A stretch of DNA of 64,000 bases from Cellvibrio sp. KY-GH-1. GTDB taxonomy: Bacteria > Pseudomonadota > Gammaproteobacteria > Pseudomonadales > Cellvibrionaceae. Within the stretch, counting starts at the first letter, position 1; each line of letters opens with the position of its first letter. The stretch lies in the NCBI RefSeq assembly GCF_008806975.1, contig NZ_CP031728.1, positions 4,113,501 through 4,177,500 on the forward strand, written 5' to 3'. Positions 1-9,634 of the stretch are shown in pieces. The translations under genes and the position numbers were made by a program. Below the pieces are notes generated by a model that ran no database searches, had not been told where the DNA came from, and was given only the letters and a program-made list of their open reading frames with translations.

Positions 1-6
1 CAAACC

Positions 7-2112
7 CTAGAACGTACGCGCATAGCCCAAATTAACACTGCGGCCTACCCCGGTAAAGTTGCGAATATCGTTAGGGCTACTTTGTGAGTAGTAGGTGAAA
101 TAATATTCGTCGGTCAGGTTTTGAATCGCCAGTGATACAGTGCCATCAAAGGCCGCGATGGTTGCGCTCAAATCGTACGTGGTGTAACCATCGAAACTGT
201 TGGTGATAACCCCGCTGCTATTTTTTACATCGCGATCAAACAAATAATTTGCTTGCAGGCGAGTGTCTATAGTGTTGCTCCAGCTGCGATCCCAACTCAG
301 GTTTAATCGATCCGGTGAAATATTGGTGCCACCCAAATCAGAATCCACGCGGCCATCTTTATTGGAATCGTAACGCCCGGTTGCTTCGGCGTAACGCAGG
401 CCAAATAAATCCAGATCTGTCGCTGCCCATGAAAGGGTAAATTCAATGCCATCGATGTTAGTTTTTTCGCGCTGCACAGTGTAAATACCATCGGCGTCGC
501 GTTCCAAACGCTCACCAAAATCCGAGCCGGATTCGTAGTAACTCAACTGCGCGGTAATATCGCCTGTTTTAAATTCCACACCCAGCTCACTGCTTTCGGT
601 GAGGATGGGTTTTAAATCCAGAAAACTTTCCACGCTTTGATTGGGGCGATTAATGGCGCGCAGCACGCGGCCCACATCGGGCATGGAAAAGGCTTCGGCG
701 TAGTTAGCGAACACCCGCCAGCTTTCAGTGGCTTGATAGGTGCCGCCGTAGTTGTACAGGGTTTCTGAAAATTCCGGCGAACCACCTTCCACAACGCGAC
801 TGCCATAGGATGCGAGCGTGGTGAAGTCATCCACCTTGAGTTTGGATTTTTCGTAGCGCACACCACTGGTGAGTGTAAGTTTATCGATGCCGGTAAATTC
901 TGCTTGCAAATAAGGCGCGGTATTTTCGTATTCGCTGGGCGGCACCCAGGCGCGGCCAGTTTGGATTAATTCCTGCCAGGTTTTGTCCTTAATTAAATCC
1001 ACACCGTAAACAATATTCACTGGCAAATTGGCGAGCTGATCTTTCACTAGCGTAATTTTTGCGCCGACTTTTTCCGAATTATTTTGCGATTGGTCAATTA
1101 AATTGGGGCCGTATTTGGGATCTTGAAAGGTTGCCAATGGCACAGCTTCCGCACCGTAGGTTGCGGCAAAATCCTGGCTGAAACCTTGTACACGCAATTT
1201 GTGCCCGAAGAATTCATCGTTAGTGTAATTCACGCTAATTGCGGTCACTTCGTTGCGCGCGCCTTCACCGGTAATATCACCTTTGACTGCACTGCTGGGC
1301 GTTTGGGTGGACACTTTGCCCGGCACGGAAATCCAATTGTTTTTGTTTTCAATGTCGTAGCGATTCAGCATTAATTCGATGCGCTGGTCATCCCAATCAA
1401 AACCGGTTTTAACAAACCCGTTTACCGATTTGGAATCCATGGTATCGCCCTGGGTGTTGTCGGCGCCGATGATTTGGCCCTTGCCGTCATAAGCCACACC
1501 CATGTCGCGCAGGCTGATACTGGCAATCAGGTCCACATCATTATCAAAGCGATTGGAGAGGCTGTAGCTCATCGCGTAATCGGCGCTCTCGCCCGCGTCT
1601 TCAGTTTGGAATCCCGTGCTAAAGCGAATGCCCTGCTCCAGTTTGTCGGCTGGTTTGCGTGTGATCAGGTTTATTACTCCGCCGGCCGCACCCAGGCCGT
1701 GAATCGCATTGGCGCCGTGCAGAACTTCCACCCGTTCAATCACCACCGGGTCAATGGTATTTCCCTCGCGGCCGCCGTCGCGCAGCGGGTTGGATTGGGG
1801 AACGCCGTCGATCATATAAAGCGGCTTGCGTCCGCGCAGGGTTTCACCGGCGTTGGTCATCTTCTGGCGACTGGGCGAAAAACCGGGAATCAAATTACCC
1901 AGTACAGTAGACAGGTCATCCTGGATGGATAGCTGCTGTTCCAGCTCCGCCGGGCTAATTACCGTCACCGTATTGGGAATAGTGCTGAGTGGGCGTTCAG
2001 TGCGGCTGGCGCTGACAAAAACTTCTTCAACCGTATTTTCGGCGGCGACTGCGAGGTTGGGTAACAGTGCGCAGGCCACTAACAAAGGTGCAGGACGGGC
2101 AAATCGATACAT
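7..2112 (-). CDS. TonB-dependent outer-membrane receptor, probably for a ferric siderophore
   Basis: This outer-membrane transporter probably imports a ferric siderophore using TonB energy. The product is about 701 residues. I start it at the ATG at 2112 rather than the upstream 2157 start, because an AGGA ribosome site lies just before it and it begins a clean signal peptide ending near VAA. A TonB-box/plug region follows, with VEEVFVSASRTERP, then LRGRKPLYMIDGVP, IERVEVLHGANAIHGLGAAGGVINLITRKP-like plug signatures (read in parts) and a long beta-barrel. The C terminus is Phe, as expected for BAM-inserted barrels. A strong Fur-box match lies about 65 bp upstream, which supports iron regulation. 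The substrate cannot be read from sequence. The gene stands alone, with its stop close to the window edge. Confidence 0.9.
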   Translation of the reverse strand: MYRFARPAPLLVACALLPNLAVAAENTVEEVFVSASRTERPLSTIPNTVTVISPAELEQQLSIQDDLSTVLGNLIPGFSPSRQKMTNAGETLRGRKPLYMIDGVPQSNPLRDGGREGNTIDPVVIERVEVLHGANAIHGLGAAGGVINLITRKPADKLEQGIRFSTGFQTEDAGESADYAMSYSLSNRFDNDVDLIASISLRDMGVAYDGKGQIIGADNTQGDTMDSKSVNGFVKTGFDWDDQRIELMLNRYDIENKNNWISVPGKVSTQTPSSAVKGDITGEGARNEVTAISVNYTNDEFFGHKLRVQGFSQDFAATYGAEAVPLATFQDPKYGPNLIDQSQNNSEKVGAKITLVKDQLANLPVNIVYGVDLIKDKTWQELIQTGRAWVPPSEYENTAPYLQAEFTGIDKLTLTSGVRYEKSKLKVDDFTTLASYGSRVVEGGSPEFSETLYNYGGTYQATESWRVFANYAEAFSMPDVGRVLRAINRPNQSVESFLDLKPILTESSELGVEFKTGDITAQLSYYESGSDFGERLERDADGIYTVQREKTNIDGIEFTLSWAATDLDLFGLRYAEATGRYDSNKDGRVDSDLGGTNISPDRLNLSWDRSWSNTIDTRLQANYLFDRDVKNSSGVITNSFDGYTTYDLSATIAAFDGTVSLAIQNLTDEYYFTYYSQSSPNDIRNFTGVGRSVNLGYARTF

Positions 2113-2174
2113 CGGGCAATTCCTGTAGCGTGGGCGCAAAGGCGCCGGGAGAGACAAGCGGCGGGAATTCTAAT

Positions 2175-2193
2175 GCCAATGAGAATTATTATC
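2175..2193. promoter_or_regulatory. Fur box upstream of the TonB receptor
   Basis: The 19 bases gccaatgagaattattatc match the classical Fur consensus GATAATGATAATCATTATC at 15 of 19 positions. They sit in the promoter region of the TonB receptor whose start is at 2112. This suggests iron-dependent repression. The remaining bases between 2113 and 2434 show no gene; the region must also carry the promoter of the divergent chemoreceptor. Confidence 0.75.
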
Positions 2194-2434
2194 AATGGCG
2201 TATTTTTTTGCATTTAACTCCTCGAGCTTTTAAAGCGTTTGTCAAAAGGATGGCGATTTGCACAGAAATTAATCGCTCGCAAGCTCAGGCGTCAGTAATA
2301 AAATGACAAGTTAAGCGGATAAATGCAGTAAAAACGCGCCGAAATGACACAAAAACAGTGCGATGCCTGCGTAATTTGCTAACCCGATATTTGCTTATAA
2401 ACTTGATGAACGATGAACGTCGGGTGCGTAATCT

Positions 2435-4432
2435 ATGGGCAAATTATCCTTGCGGCAGCTATTCAGCCTTGTTGTTGGTGTGTTGATTATTGGTTTCCTA
2501 TTGTTCGGCTACATCGCTTATTCAAAGCTTTCCAGGCTCTCGGTTAACGGGCCGGTTTATCAACAGTTGGTCACGGGTAAGGACCTGGTGGCCGATATTC
2601 TCCCCCCGCCTGCCTATGTGGTTGAGGCTAACCTGGTTGCCCTGCAGTTTGTGCTCAGTGAAACGGCGAATGAACGCGCGCTCTTGAGCGCTCGCATGGA
2701 AAAACTCCACGAGGAATTTTCAAGCCGTCGCGATTATTGGCAAGGTCAAGTACTGAATGAACCGCAGCGCAGGATTATCGAGCAGAAGCTGTTCCCCAGC
2801 GGCGAGCAATTTTTCACAGTTGCCCACCAGGCGATGACAGAAATCCAGCAGCAGGACGATGAGCAAACCCGCAAACTCGCGCTTGCCGCGATCGAAAAGG
2901 CCTACCAACTGCAACGCGCCGCCGTGGATGAATTGCTACAGGTAACACTGGTGGTTAATGAGCAAATTGAAGCCCAGGCAAAAACAGAAATCGCCGCGGG
3001 GTTCAGTTGGCTGTTATGGGTATTTGCCCTGTCGCTGGGGGTGGCTACTGCGGTTGCGCTATTGGCCTCGAGCCACATCCTCAGGTTGTTGGGAGCAGAG
3101 CCAGATACCGCTCAGCAAGTGGTACAGCAAATTGCCTCGGGCAATTTAATACTGGCCGTGCCGGCGGCGGCGGATGGCAGCCTCATGGCGGGTATTTTGT
3201 TTATGAAGGGGCAGATCACCGCCATAGTTCGCGCCATAGATACTATCAACCGCGAAATATCGGAATCCATTTATCACATTGGCCTGACTTCCTCGGAAAT
3301 TGCTACCTCCACCCAATTACAGAGCAGCGAATCCAGCGCAGTGAATGCCGCTATCGGCCAATTTAACGAGCTACTGTTAGAGGTGAAAACCACCACCGAA
3401 AATGCCTGCGAAAAATCCCGCGCCGTGGAGCGCCAGGCGACCGAAGGGGTGAACTCCCTGGCGGATATCGTCAGTACCATGGATGACGCGGTAGAGAGCG
3501 TCGGTGTGTCCGAAACCTCGGTACGGACACTGGCCACGGCCAGCATGGAGATCAACAGCATAGTGTCCAGTATTAAAACCATTGCCGATCAAACCAATTT
3601 ACTCGCCTTAAACGCCGCGATTGAAGCGGCGCGTGCGGGCGAGCAGGGGCGCGGTTTTGCCGTGGTCGCCGATGAGGTGCGCAGCCTTGCGACTAAAACC
3701 GCGCAGGCTACCGAGGTGATTCAAAAAATTGTGGATGACCTGAATACCAAAGTGGAGAAAACCCTGTCGGATATGGTCACCGTGGTGGATATAGTTAAAC
3801 GTAGCCAGACCAAGGCGCAGCAAAACGTGGTCGTGATGCAACAGATGGCCGATGAAGCGCGCAGCTCCAGCCACATCAGCCAGCAAATTGCGCAGGTAAC
3901 CGTCGAGCAAATTAGCCGGGTGCAATTTCTCAATGTCAAACTAAACGATCTGTTTAGTTCGATGAAAGCTAATTTCAAAACCCTGGATTTGATTGGCTCG
4001 ATTAATGATGCCCTGAGTCGCACGGTGACGTCGCTGCAGGAAAAAATCGAATTTTTTAAATTTGAACCCGAAAAGCAGTTATTCGACCACCCCAACGACA
4101 AGCGCAAACATCCGCGTTACAAAAATGCCTTGTTCGTGAGCCTGCTCTTGCCAGAGGGTAAGCAATTGGCGCGAACCCGGGATTTCAGCAGTGGCGGTCT
4201 GTCGTTTTTTAGCAAGCAACCGCTCAACATCAAGTCCGGTGAAACACTCTTAATCAGCATTGCCCCACCGGCGTCCGCCAAGTCCCTGGGGATGAATCAA
4301 CCGCTGACGTTAACCGCGCGCGTGGTGCGTACGTCGGTAGAGCAGGGTGAGCAGGTCTACGCAGTGACCTTTACGGATTTGGTTGGCAGCAACCAGCAGC
4401 TACTGGAGCAGCTGGTCGGCCACTATCATTAA
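2435..4432 (+). CDS. Methyl-accepting chemotaxis protein with C-terminal PilZ domain
   Basis: This is an inner-membrane chemoreceptor of 665 residues. A membrane segment near residues 11-29 is followed by a periplasmic region of about 155 residues and a second membrane segment near 190-212. The cytoplasmic signalling domain contains the conserved hairpin tip ([20 protein letters not shown] and [12 protein letters not shown]). After it, from about residue 555, is a PilZ domain with both c-di-GMP-binding signatures: RKHPR (RxxxR) and DFSSGG (DxSxxG). Known PilZ domains with these residues bind c-di-GMP, so the receptor could couple chemosensing to the second messenger. The stop codon TAA overlaps the stop of the convergent next gene in a shared TTAA. 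The ligand is unknown. Confidence 0.9.
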   Translation: MGKLSLRQLFSLVVGVLIIGFLLFGYIAYSKLSRLSVNGPVYQQLVTGKDLVADILPPPAYVVEANLVALQFVLSETANERALLSARMEKLHEEFSSRRDYWQGQVLNEPQRRIIEQKLFPSGEQFFTVAHQAMTEIQQQDDEQTRKLALAAIEKAYQLQRAAVDELLQVTLVVNEQIEAQAKTEIAAGFSWLLWVFALSLGVATAVALLASSHILRLLGAEPDTAQQVVQQIASGNLILAVPAAADGSLMAGILFMKGQITAIVRAIDTINREISESIYHIGLTSSEIATSTQLQSSESSAVNAAIGQFNELLLEVKTTTENACEKSRAVERQATEGVNSLADIVSTMDDAVESVGVSETSVRTLATASMEINSIVSSIKTIADQTNLLALNAAIEAARAGEQGRGFAVVADEVRSLATKTAQATEVIQKIVDDLNTKVEKTLSDMVTVVDIVKRSQTKAQQNVVVMQQMADEARSSSHISQQIAQVTVEQISRVQFLNVKLNDLFSSMKANFKTLDLIGSINDALSRTVTSLQEKIEFFKFEPEKQLFDHPNDKRKHPRYKNALFVSLLLPEGKQLARTRDFSSGGLSFFSKQPLNIKSGETLLISIAPPASAKSLGMNQPLTLTARVVRTSVEQGEQVYAVTFTDLVGSNQQLLEQLVGHYH

Positions 4433-5277
4433 TTCAAACGGATTATCCAGGGCTCGCCGAAGCGGCCATAGGCGATGTTGGCGGTGAATTTCAGGGTCGA
4501 CCGACTTTCCGCTTCCATCGGCAAGGCAGGTGCAAAATCTTTCGGAACATAAAGCGATTCCACGGCGAGTTTGCTCACGATTATTTCGTTGGTAAATTTC
4601 TTGCTCTTATCGCAATGGTTATAAGACAAATAAATTTCTGCAGGCACAATCAATAACTGGCCAGCAGATGTTGCCGCGCGTTTTTGTTTTGCAATTTCTA
4701 ATAATTGAGGGTCGCTCGCGGCATCAATCACATAAAGCCGGGTGGATTCATTCTTTGTTTCGGCGAGCAATTTATCGGCATCGTCCCGTTTTTCGGCAAG
4801 TTCTTTTTCTGAATACGCGGCGTCAACTGTGCTTTGCAACCCATAAATAAACTGCCGGTGTTGCTCCACTTTTTCCAGGTAGTCGCTAAAACTTGAGCCG
4901 TTGAATTCTAATAAAACCCAGGCGGGCACCTTTGGACGTTTATTCTTTTCTTCACAGGCAGGAAAGCGAAAACTCGCAAAGTGTTCATTGCTCAACGTCA
5001 ATCGGCTGCGGTTGGCCCAGCGCCAATAGTCAGAGTTGAGTGTGTCCGTACCGATTTCTGGTGTGGCCCAACGAATGCTCAAACGCCGGCTGGAATCTTC
5101 TTTTGCAAAACCATAATTGTTTGGCAGCGTCAGCTCGCGCTGGCTCAAGGTAACCTTTGCGACAACCTCGCTGCGGTTAACATAAACCTTGATTAAGATA
5201 AATGCATTAACCAGTAGTATGCAGCCTATTGCGGCGCAGACCAGTAATTTACGCGGGGTATACATAGTCTTGTTCAT
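4429..5277 (-). CDS. DUF4824-like membrane-anchored protein
   Basis: The function is unknown. The 282-residue product has one N-terminal membrane segment (about residues 12-28, ending ILIKVYV) and a large soluble part. The opening [17 protein letters not shown] and the ending [13 protein letters not shown] resemble what I recall of DUF4824 proteins, which are found beside DUF2157 membrane proteins; this family call is from memory. The start codon overlaps the stop of the upstream DUF2157 gene by 4 bp (ATGA), so the two are probably translationally coupled. The stop overlaps the convergent chemoreceptor gene in TTAA. Confidence 0.6.
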   Translation of the reverse strand: MNKTMYTPRKLLVCAAIGCILLVNAFILIKVYVNRSEVVAKVTLSQRELTLPNNYGFAKEDSSRRLSIRWATPEIGTDTLNSDYWRWANRSRLTLSNEHFASFRFPACEEKNKRPKVPAWVLLEFNGSSFSDYLEKVEQHRQFIYGLQSTVDAAYSEKELAEKRDDADKLLAETKNESTRLYVIDAASDPQLLEIAKQKRAATSAGQLLIVPAEIYLSYNHCDKSKKFTNEIIVSKLAVESLYVPKDFAPALPMEAESRSTLKFTANIAYGRFGEPWIIRLN

Positions 5278-6344
5278 TGCTGGCTCCCGGTTTGTTGTAC
5301 TTTACGCAGGCGATTAAAAATCACCAGCGCTAAAATTGCGGTCAAACCTACCACCAGGAAAAACAGGTACTTCGGCATCCAGTCCCACCACCAGTCAAAA
5401 AACTTGGTATACAAAAACAGCGCGAAAAATACATTGCCGGCCAACATTAACTGCGCGTTGCGTTGGCGCAAGCCATACACCACCAAGAGCGCGCTGGTGA
5501 CAAATCCGGCCACTTGGTAGCAACCCTCAATAATTTCCACCGGCCATGGAAGGTAGCTCGGCCAACCCCAGTTAGACAGAATCAACACCGACGTAAAAAA
5601 GATAATTGTCGAAAATACTTGGTAAATGCTGGTAAAGCCGTGAAAGCGACTTTGATCCTGAATTAGTGGAAAGATAAAAAATAGTACCGCCGGAAATAAA
5701 AAGTGTTCCGGATTTTCACCAACGTAAATCCAGTAGCTACCCATCCAGGTGCCGAATTTCGCGCCCACAAAAATAGCAGTACAAATGATACCGGCAGCAA
5801 TTAATAAACGCACTTGCAACAAGTAGGCAAGCAGAAACCCATAGAGTGCAAACACCGCAAATGCATTGGGCGACGGGGTAATATTGAAGATGCTGCCGAG
5901 CATAGAAATATTTAAAACCCAACTCACGAATGACACCAGCGCCGCCAGCTTGGCGTAGTAGCCAGAGCTGTCAACGCGGTTAATCCAAAGCGCCAGTGTC
6001 AAACTCAATATTGGTGCAGCAACCAATATGCTTACTTGACCCAGCGTATCGAAAAACCCCCAGTATTGATAAAACAGAAAAAATAAACTGGCCGCCAGTG
6101 CGCAAGCGCCCAGGAAGGAAACGATTTGCATGCCGAGTGATAAATGGCGAGCCCCATCACTCAGGTCCACATCCTGCGTGTGTTGCAATTCTTTGAGTAA
6201 TTGATCGTGATATTGTCGAATTGCGGCTGCAGAAGAATCAGACAGTTTTAATAACCCTTTTTCCACCAGGTCTGCCTGCTCGGCGCGAAAGGCCCGCACT
6301 TGGTTGGCGCGGGCCTGCGCTTGATTTTTGGTAAGTATGTTCAT
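5274..6344 (-). CDS. DUF2157-like polytopic membrane protein
   Basis: This is a 356-residue integral membrane protein of unknown function. A soluble N-terminal region of about 75 residues (RANQVRAFRAEQADLVEKGL and a following SSAAAIRQYHDQLL segment) precedes roughly ten hydrophobic segments. That layout fits DUF2157. A ribosome site AAGGA precedes the ATG. It is the first gene of a two-gene unit with the DUF4824-like gene (4-bp overlap). Such pairs are known from other gammaproteobacteria but remain uncharacterised, and I infer only that the two act together in the inner membrane. Confidence 0.7.
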   Translation of the reverse strand: MNILTKNQAQARANQVRAFRAEQADLVEKGLLKLSDSSAAAIRQYHDQLLKELQHTQDVDLSDGARHLSLGMQIVSFLGACALAASLFFLFYQYWGFFDTLGQVSILVAAPILSLTLALWINRVDSSGYYAKLAALVSFVSWVLNISMLGSIFNITPSPNAFAVFALYGFLLAYLLQVRLLIAAGIICTAIFVGAKFGTWMGSYWIYVGENPEHFLFPAVLFFIFPLIQDQSRFHGFTSIYQVFSTIIFFTSVLILSNWGWPSYLPWPVEIIEGCYQVAGFVTSALLVVYGLRQRNAQLMLAGNVFFALFLYTKFFDWWWDWMPKYLFFLVVGLTAILALVIFNRLRKVQQTGSQQ

Positions 6345-6423
6345 GGTTATCCTTTTATTTGAACCCGACTATTCCTTGTACCTCAGTACGCAGCAAAAAT
6401 CCACCGCCTCCTGGTCGCGGACA

Positions 6424-7230
6424 CTAAAGTAAATTATCCATAATAAACCTCGCCACTCCATCCTCCTGATTAGGCTGTGCACGCAGGGCGGAGGGAAATA
6501 GCTGCTTTAATTTTTCGTTGGCGTTGCTCATGATTACGGGGTGGGCCACGGTGCGAAACATTTCCACATCGTTAAAGCCATCGCCAAAGGCCATCGCATT
6601 AGCCAGCGGTAAATTGAGCAGGCCCATCAATTGGGTGAGTGAATAACCCTTGGAAATATTTTGCGGCATGGCTTCCAGATAATAATCATCGGAAAACGTC
6701 AGGTGAATGGGTAGCGGCGGCAGTTGCAGGATTTTTGCTTTCACGCGCTGTAATTTTTCATGCTCGCCATAAAATAAAATTTTTAACGCGGGTGTTTCCA
6801 GCAGTTGTTGCAATGCAATCTGGCGATAAAAAAATTGCGATTGATCGTGAGCGCTTAGCATGGATTCACAGGGCGAAGTCACTAGCCATTCGGAATCGGT
6901 ATACATATTCAAATGCACATCAAATTGTCCAGCGAGTGGCAGCAGGGCGGCGTTAACACTAAGTGGCAATACCGACCGATTAACCAGCTCGCCCGCGCTG
7001 TTGTGAATCATGGCACCGTTAGCCGTAATGGCTGCTATGCCGCCGCCCAGTTGCTCAATGTAAGCACGAATATCCTGGTAGTGACGCCCGGTGGCGATGA
7101 TCAACGTGGCGCCGCGCGCTTTCAATTCCTGCAGCGTGCGGATCGTCAGCGGCGACAGCTCATGTTCATCATTGAGCAGGGTTCCGTCCATATCAAAGAC
7201 AAAGGTGTGTACCTGATTAGCAAGGCTCAT
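6424..7230 (-). CDS. Cof-type HAD-family phosphatase
   Basis: This cytoplasmic phosphatase of 268 residues probably acts on sugar phosphates or similar phosphometabolites. HAD motif I is FVFDMDGTLL near residues 11-20, with the nucleophile and acid Asp pair. Motif II is in TLIIATGRH, motif III surrounds the Lys in NISKGYSL, and motif IV is MAFGDGFNDVEMF. A Cof-type cap sits between motifs II and III. GGAG lies 9 nt before the ATG. Length is normal for YidA/YbhA-type proteins. The substrate is not predictable. It stands apart from its neighbours, with about 80 bp to the DUF2157 gene and 65 bp to the gene on its other side. Confidence 0.88.
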   Translation of the reverse strand: MSLANQVHTFVFDMDGTLLNDEHELSPLTIRTLQELKARGATLIIATGRHYQDIRAYIEQLGGGIAAITANGAMIHNSAGELVNRSVLPLSVNAALLPLAGQFDVHLNMYTDSEWLVTSPCESMLSAHDQSQFFYRQIALQQLLETPALKILFYGEHEKLQRVKAKILQLPPLPIHLTFSDDYYLEAMPQNISKGYSLTQLMGLLNLPLANAMAFGDGFNDVEMFRTVAHPVIMSNANEKLKQLFPSALRAQPNQEDGVARFIMDNLL

Positions 7231-7294
7231 GGGTTACAGCTCCAAGGCGTTATAAAGGTGATTAATTTATTTTCGGCGGCTTAAACGGTGTCAA

Positions 7295-8086
7295 TTAGCG
7301 AGCAATCAACTGCCGAAACAGTTTATTGAGCTGTTCAATATCGTAGGGGTTTTCAGATTCAGTTAGTTTTAGTTGATCGAAATGTGCAAGCGTCATTTCA
7401 ATAAATTGGTTAAGCACTGGAATCGGTGCGGCAATTTCTTTTTCCTGACTGACTTTTTTGCGTTCCAGCAGTGCAGAAATTTCATCATCGATGATGGCGT
7501 TGTCTTCAACTAACGAGCGCAACTGATGAAATTCTATGGGTGCTGGCTGCTTGTTACTTTCAATCCAGACGCAGGATAAAAGTGCGCGCAAAATATAGAA
7601 ATATTTCTTGATAACCACTGAGTCACTGTTGATGTGTGTACGATAATTATTTCGCGCCATATTGAGATAGTGATAAATTCCTTTCACTGGCGAGTAAATA
7701 TCGGATATGAGCGCGCGTGCTGCCGGTGCAAATGCACCGTCGTCCACATAGACAATCGGCGATTGCAACCACTCCACGATACCGGGGTTGGATCGCCACA
7801 AGAGTTGCAATGCCTTGCGCAAATCCCAACCATTAATATCAATCTCGTCAACGATCGGGTATTCAATGACATCGCGCTTGTCTTCAAGGTTAATCGCCAA
7901 ATACCAATCGCGCGGGTGTACATAAACAAAGCGCACATCGTAGTCGCTATTGGGCGACGCAAAACCCCAGGCGCGACTGCCGGATTCCACTGCAAACAAG
8001 ACCTTGACGTTGTGCTCCTGTTCGGCGGCTTTTATACGTTTCAATATTTCACTGTGGATATGCGGTGCTATAGCGTCCTCATACAT
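7295..8086 (-). CDS. RlaP-type nucleotidyltransferase (DNA polymerase beta superfamily)
   Basis: This is a 263-residue predicted nucleotidyltransferase. The signature VESGSRAWGF followed by SPNSDYDVRFVYVHP carries the GS and DxD metal-binding residues of the polymerase-beta fold. The later WLQSPIVYVDD and the YHYLNMARNNYR segment fit the PF10127 (YcgL/RlaP) family, which has been linked to RNA repair by genome context. An AGGA ribosome site precedes the ATG. A KptA RNA phosphotransferase lies about 4 kb away, but nothing shows that the two are functionally linked. Confidence 0.82.
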   Translation of the reverse strand: MYEDAIAPHIHSEILKRIKAAEQEHNVKVLFAVESGSRAWGFASPNSDYDVRFVYVHPRDWYLAINLEDKRDVIEYPIVDEIDINGWDLRKALQLLWRSNPGIVEWLQSPIVYVDDGAFAPAARALISDIYSPVKGIYHYLNMARNNYRTHINSDSVVIKKYFYILRALLSCVWIESNKQPAPIEFHQLRSLVEDNAIIDDEISALLERKKVSQEKEIAAPIPVLNQFIEMTLAHFDQLKLTESENPYDIEQLNKLFRQLIAR

Positions 8087-8175
8087 AGCGAACGGTTTCC
8101 TGTTGTGTTCAGATTAAATAAAGCTGGGGAGTGAATCATAGCGTCTCCCGCGCAATAAACCAAAACAGGAAATAA

Positions 8176-8211
8176 AAAACCACATCGTCGTACCCTGAGC
8201 GATGTGGTTTT
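8176..8211 (-). terminator. Rho-independent terminator
   Basis: The arms AAAACCACATCG (8176-8187) and CGATGTGGTTTT (8200-8211) form a perfect 12-bp stem with a 12-nt loop. A and T tracts flank both sides, so it can work in both directions. It lies downstream of the secreted-protein gene that ends at 8240 on the minus strand. Confidence 0.85.
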
Positions 8212-8239
8212 TTGAATAATCGAGTGAATTTTTCAGGGG

Positions 8240-9298
8240 TTAAAATAACGGCCCGCAGGGAATCTTGCCTTTGCGCAGGGCGTGACCGCTGGTTTCCGAA
8301 TCATCAACCCAAAAAAAGGATTTAGTATTGGCTACACATTCAGCGGCGGGGGTCATGGCAATACCTTCGTTGTTGATGTTCGACATGCTCGACGGACGTG
8401 AATAACCTTTGCGCACAATAAATTTACCGAAGGTTGTTGAGCCGATTGTCTTGTCGATACCTAACAAATGCGAGCGGTTGCTGCAGTTGTTATCGCAATA
8501 GGCCCAGAGTGCACCGCTATCCCAATCGAACGACAAATCCATGATTTTTGTATGGCCGCTATCAATAGTTGCCACACGCACAAACGTGGAGTCGGAATTC
8601 AGCGCGTAGGCGTAAATTTTTCCGTTATTTTCCAGGCCCACAAAAAACAAACCAGTGCCGTGCAAGGGATAATTCGCAGGGTTATAGCTTGCAGCAAAAT
8701 GTTCATCGATAAAACCATTTGCTTGCAAATAGCTGTCTGGCACCCAGGCGATTGCTTCCAACCCCAAATTGGTTGAACTTACACTGGGCAAGTCCGAGGT
8801 TAAATTCCATTCGTGAGTGGCATTAATGGTAGTTGCAGTGCCGGTGGTGTCGTAGCGCAACACACTGAAACGATTCGAGCCGCTGCCATCGCGCTCGGTA
8901 GCGACATAAATATCTGTCGCCGATAATTCTGCTTTGGTAATACCTTCCGCATCGGGCGCGCCTGAGCCATTGGGGTAGCGCAGAGTTTTACCATTGCTCC
9001 AACCGTTGCTGGTACTTTTTACAAAGGTATTGCTGCTGCTATTCCACACCAGGTTGTAAAGTTTGGACGGTGAATTTTGCACTGCCCACAACACCGCTGT
9101 TTGCGAACCTGCAGCGGGTTGATAAAACAGCCCACTCATATTTTCGCCAAATACCGAGGAGCCATCCGCAGTTGTCACTGCCGTAGAATTTGGCCAGGTG
9201 TTATAAGTAATGGCAGAAGTACTAACACTCACAACAATAGCCGCGCAAAAACCAATTGCGTTAGCGATAGACGCTTTCAATTTTTTATTCAGAATCAT
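8240..9298 (-). CDS. Secreted protein of unknown function, probable beta-propeller
   Basis: I do not recognise a defined family. The product is about 352 residues with a signal peptide (MILNKKLKASIANAIG then a hydrophobic stretch ending STSAIT). I prefer the internal ATG at 9298, with GGA upstream, over the in-frame start at 9325. The mature part is rich in short beta-strand-like repeats with aromatic, Gly and Asp turns (AVLWAVQNSPSKLYNLVW, GALWAYCDNNCSNRSHLLGI, NINNEGIAM). This pattern recalls SdiA-regulated/esterase-like propellers. Several Cys residues could form disulfides in the periplasm or outside the cell. It is a single-gene unit ending in a terminator. Confidence 0.6.
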   Translation of the reverse strand: MILNKKLKASIANAIGFCAAIVVSVSTSAITYNTWPNSTAVTTADGSSVFGENMSGLFYQPAAGSQTAVLWAVQNSPSKLYNLVWNSSSNTFVKSTSNGWSNGKTLRYPNGSGAPDAEGITKAELSATDIYVATERDGSGSNRFSVLRYDTTGTATTINATHEWNLTSDLPSVSSTNLGLEAIAWVPDSYLQANGFIDEHFAASYNPANYPLHGTGLFFVGLENNGKIYAYALNSDSTFVRVATIDSGHTKIMDLSFDWDSGALWAYCDNNCSNRSHLLGIDKTIGSTTFGKFIVRKGYSRPSSMSNINNEGIAMTPAAECVANTKSFFWVDDSETSGHALRKGKIPCGPLF

Positions 9299-9634
9299 CT
9301 TTAGGAATCCACAACGGATTAGCAATAGTAGCGGTGCGCTTCAATCCCCGCACACACCCGCCATTTGCGGCACACCTCCGTGTTATTCGCGCTGCGGATT
9401 CTAGGTAACGATTATGTCTGAATAGTTGCGGGAAAATGACAATATGAAGTGAATGCGAAATGGTTAATCGATTGACGCGCCACCTGAACTATTCAAACCT
9501 TGAATTAGTCTGTTACATTTCGGTCGTTAGGGTTCTGTTAGTTTTTTTCATACTTGTACCAAGGCAAAGGTTGCTAAAGCGCCATGGTCGGGTAAGCATC
9601 CTAACTTTCGCTATTCAATACCAAAGGAGCTGTT
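9299..9634. other. Intergenic region between divergent secreted-protein genes
   Basis: This stretch must hold the promoters of both divergent genes. I see a good ribosome site (AAAGGAG) just before 9635, but no convincing RNA gene, repeat or operator. Confidence 0.5.

Noticed and set aside
1474..1932. 152-codon plus-strand frame inside the TonB receptor gene
   Set aside because: It is a shadow of the receptor with no ribosome site or family resemblance.
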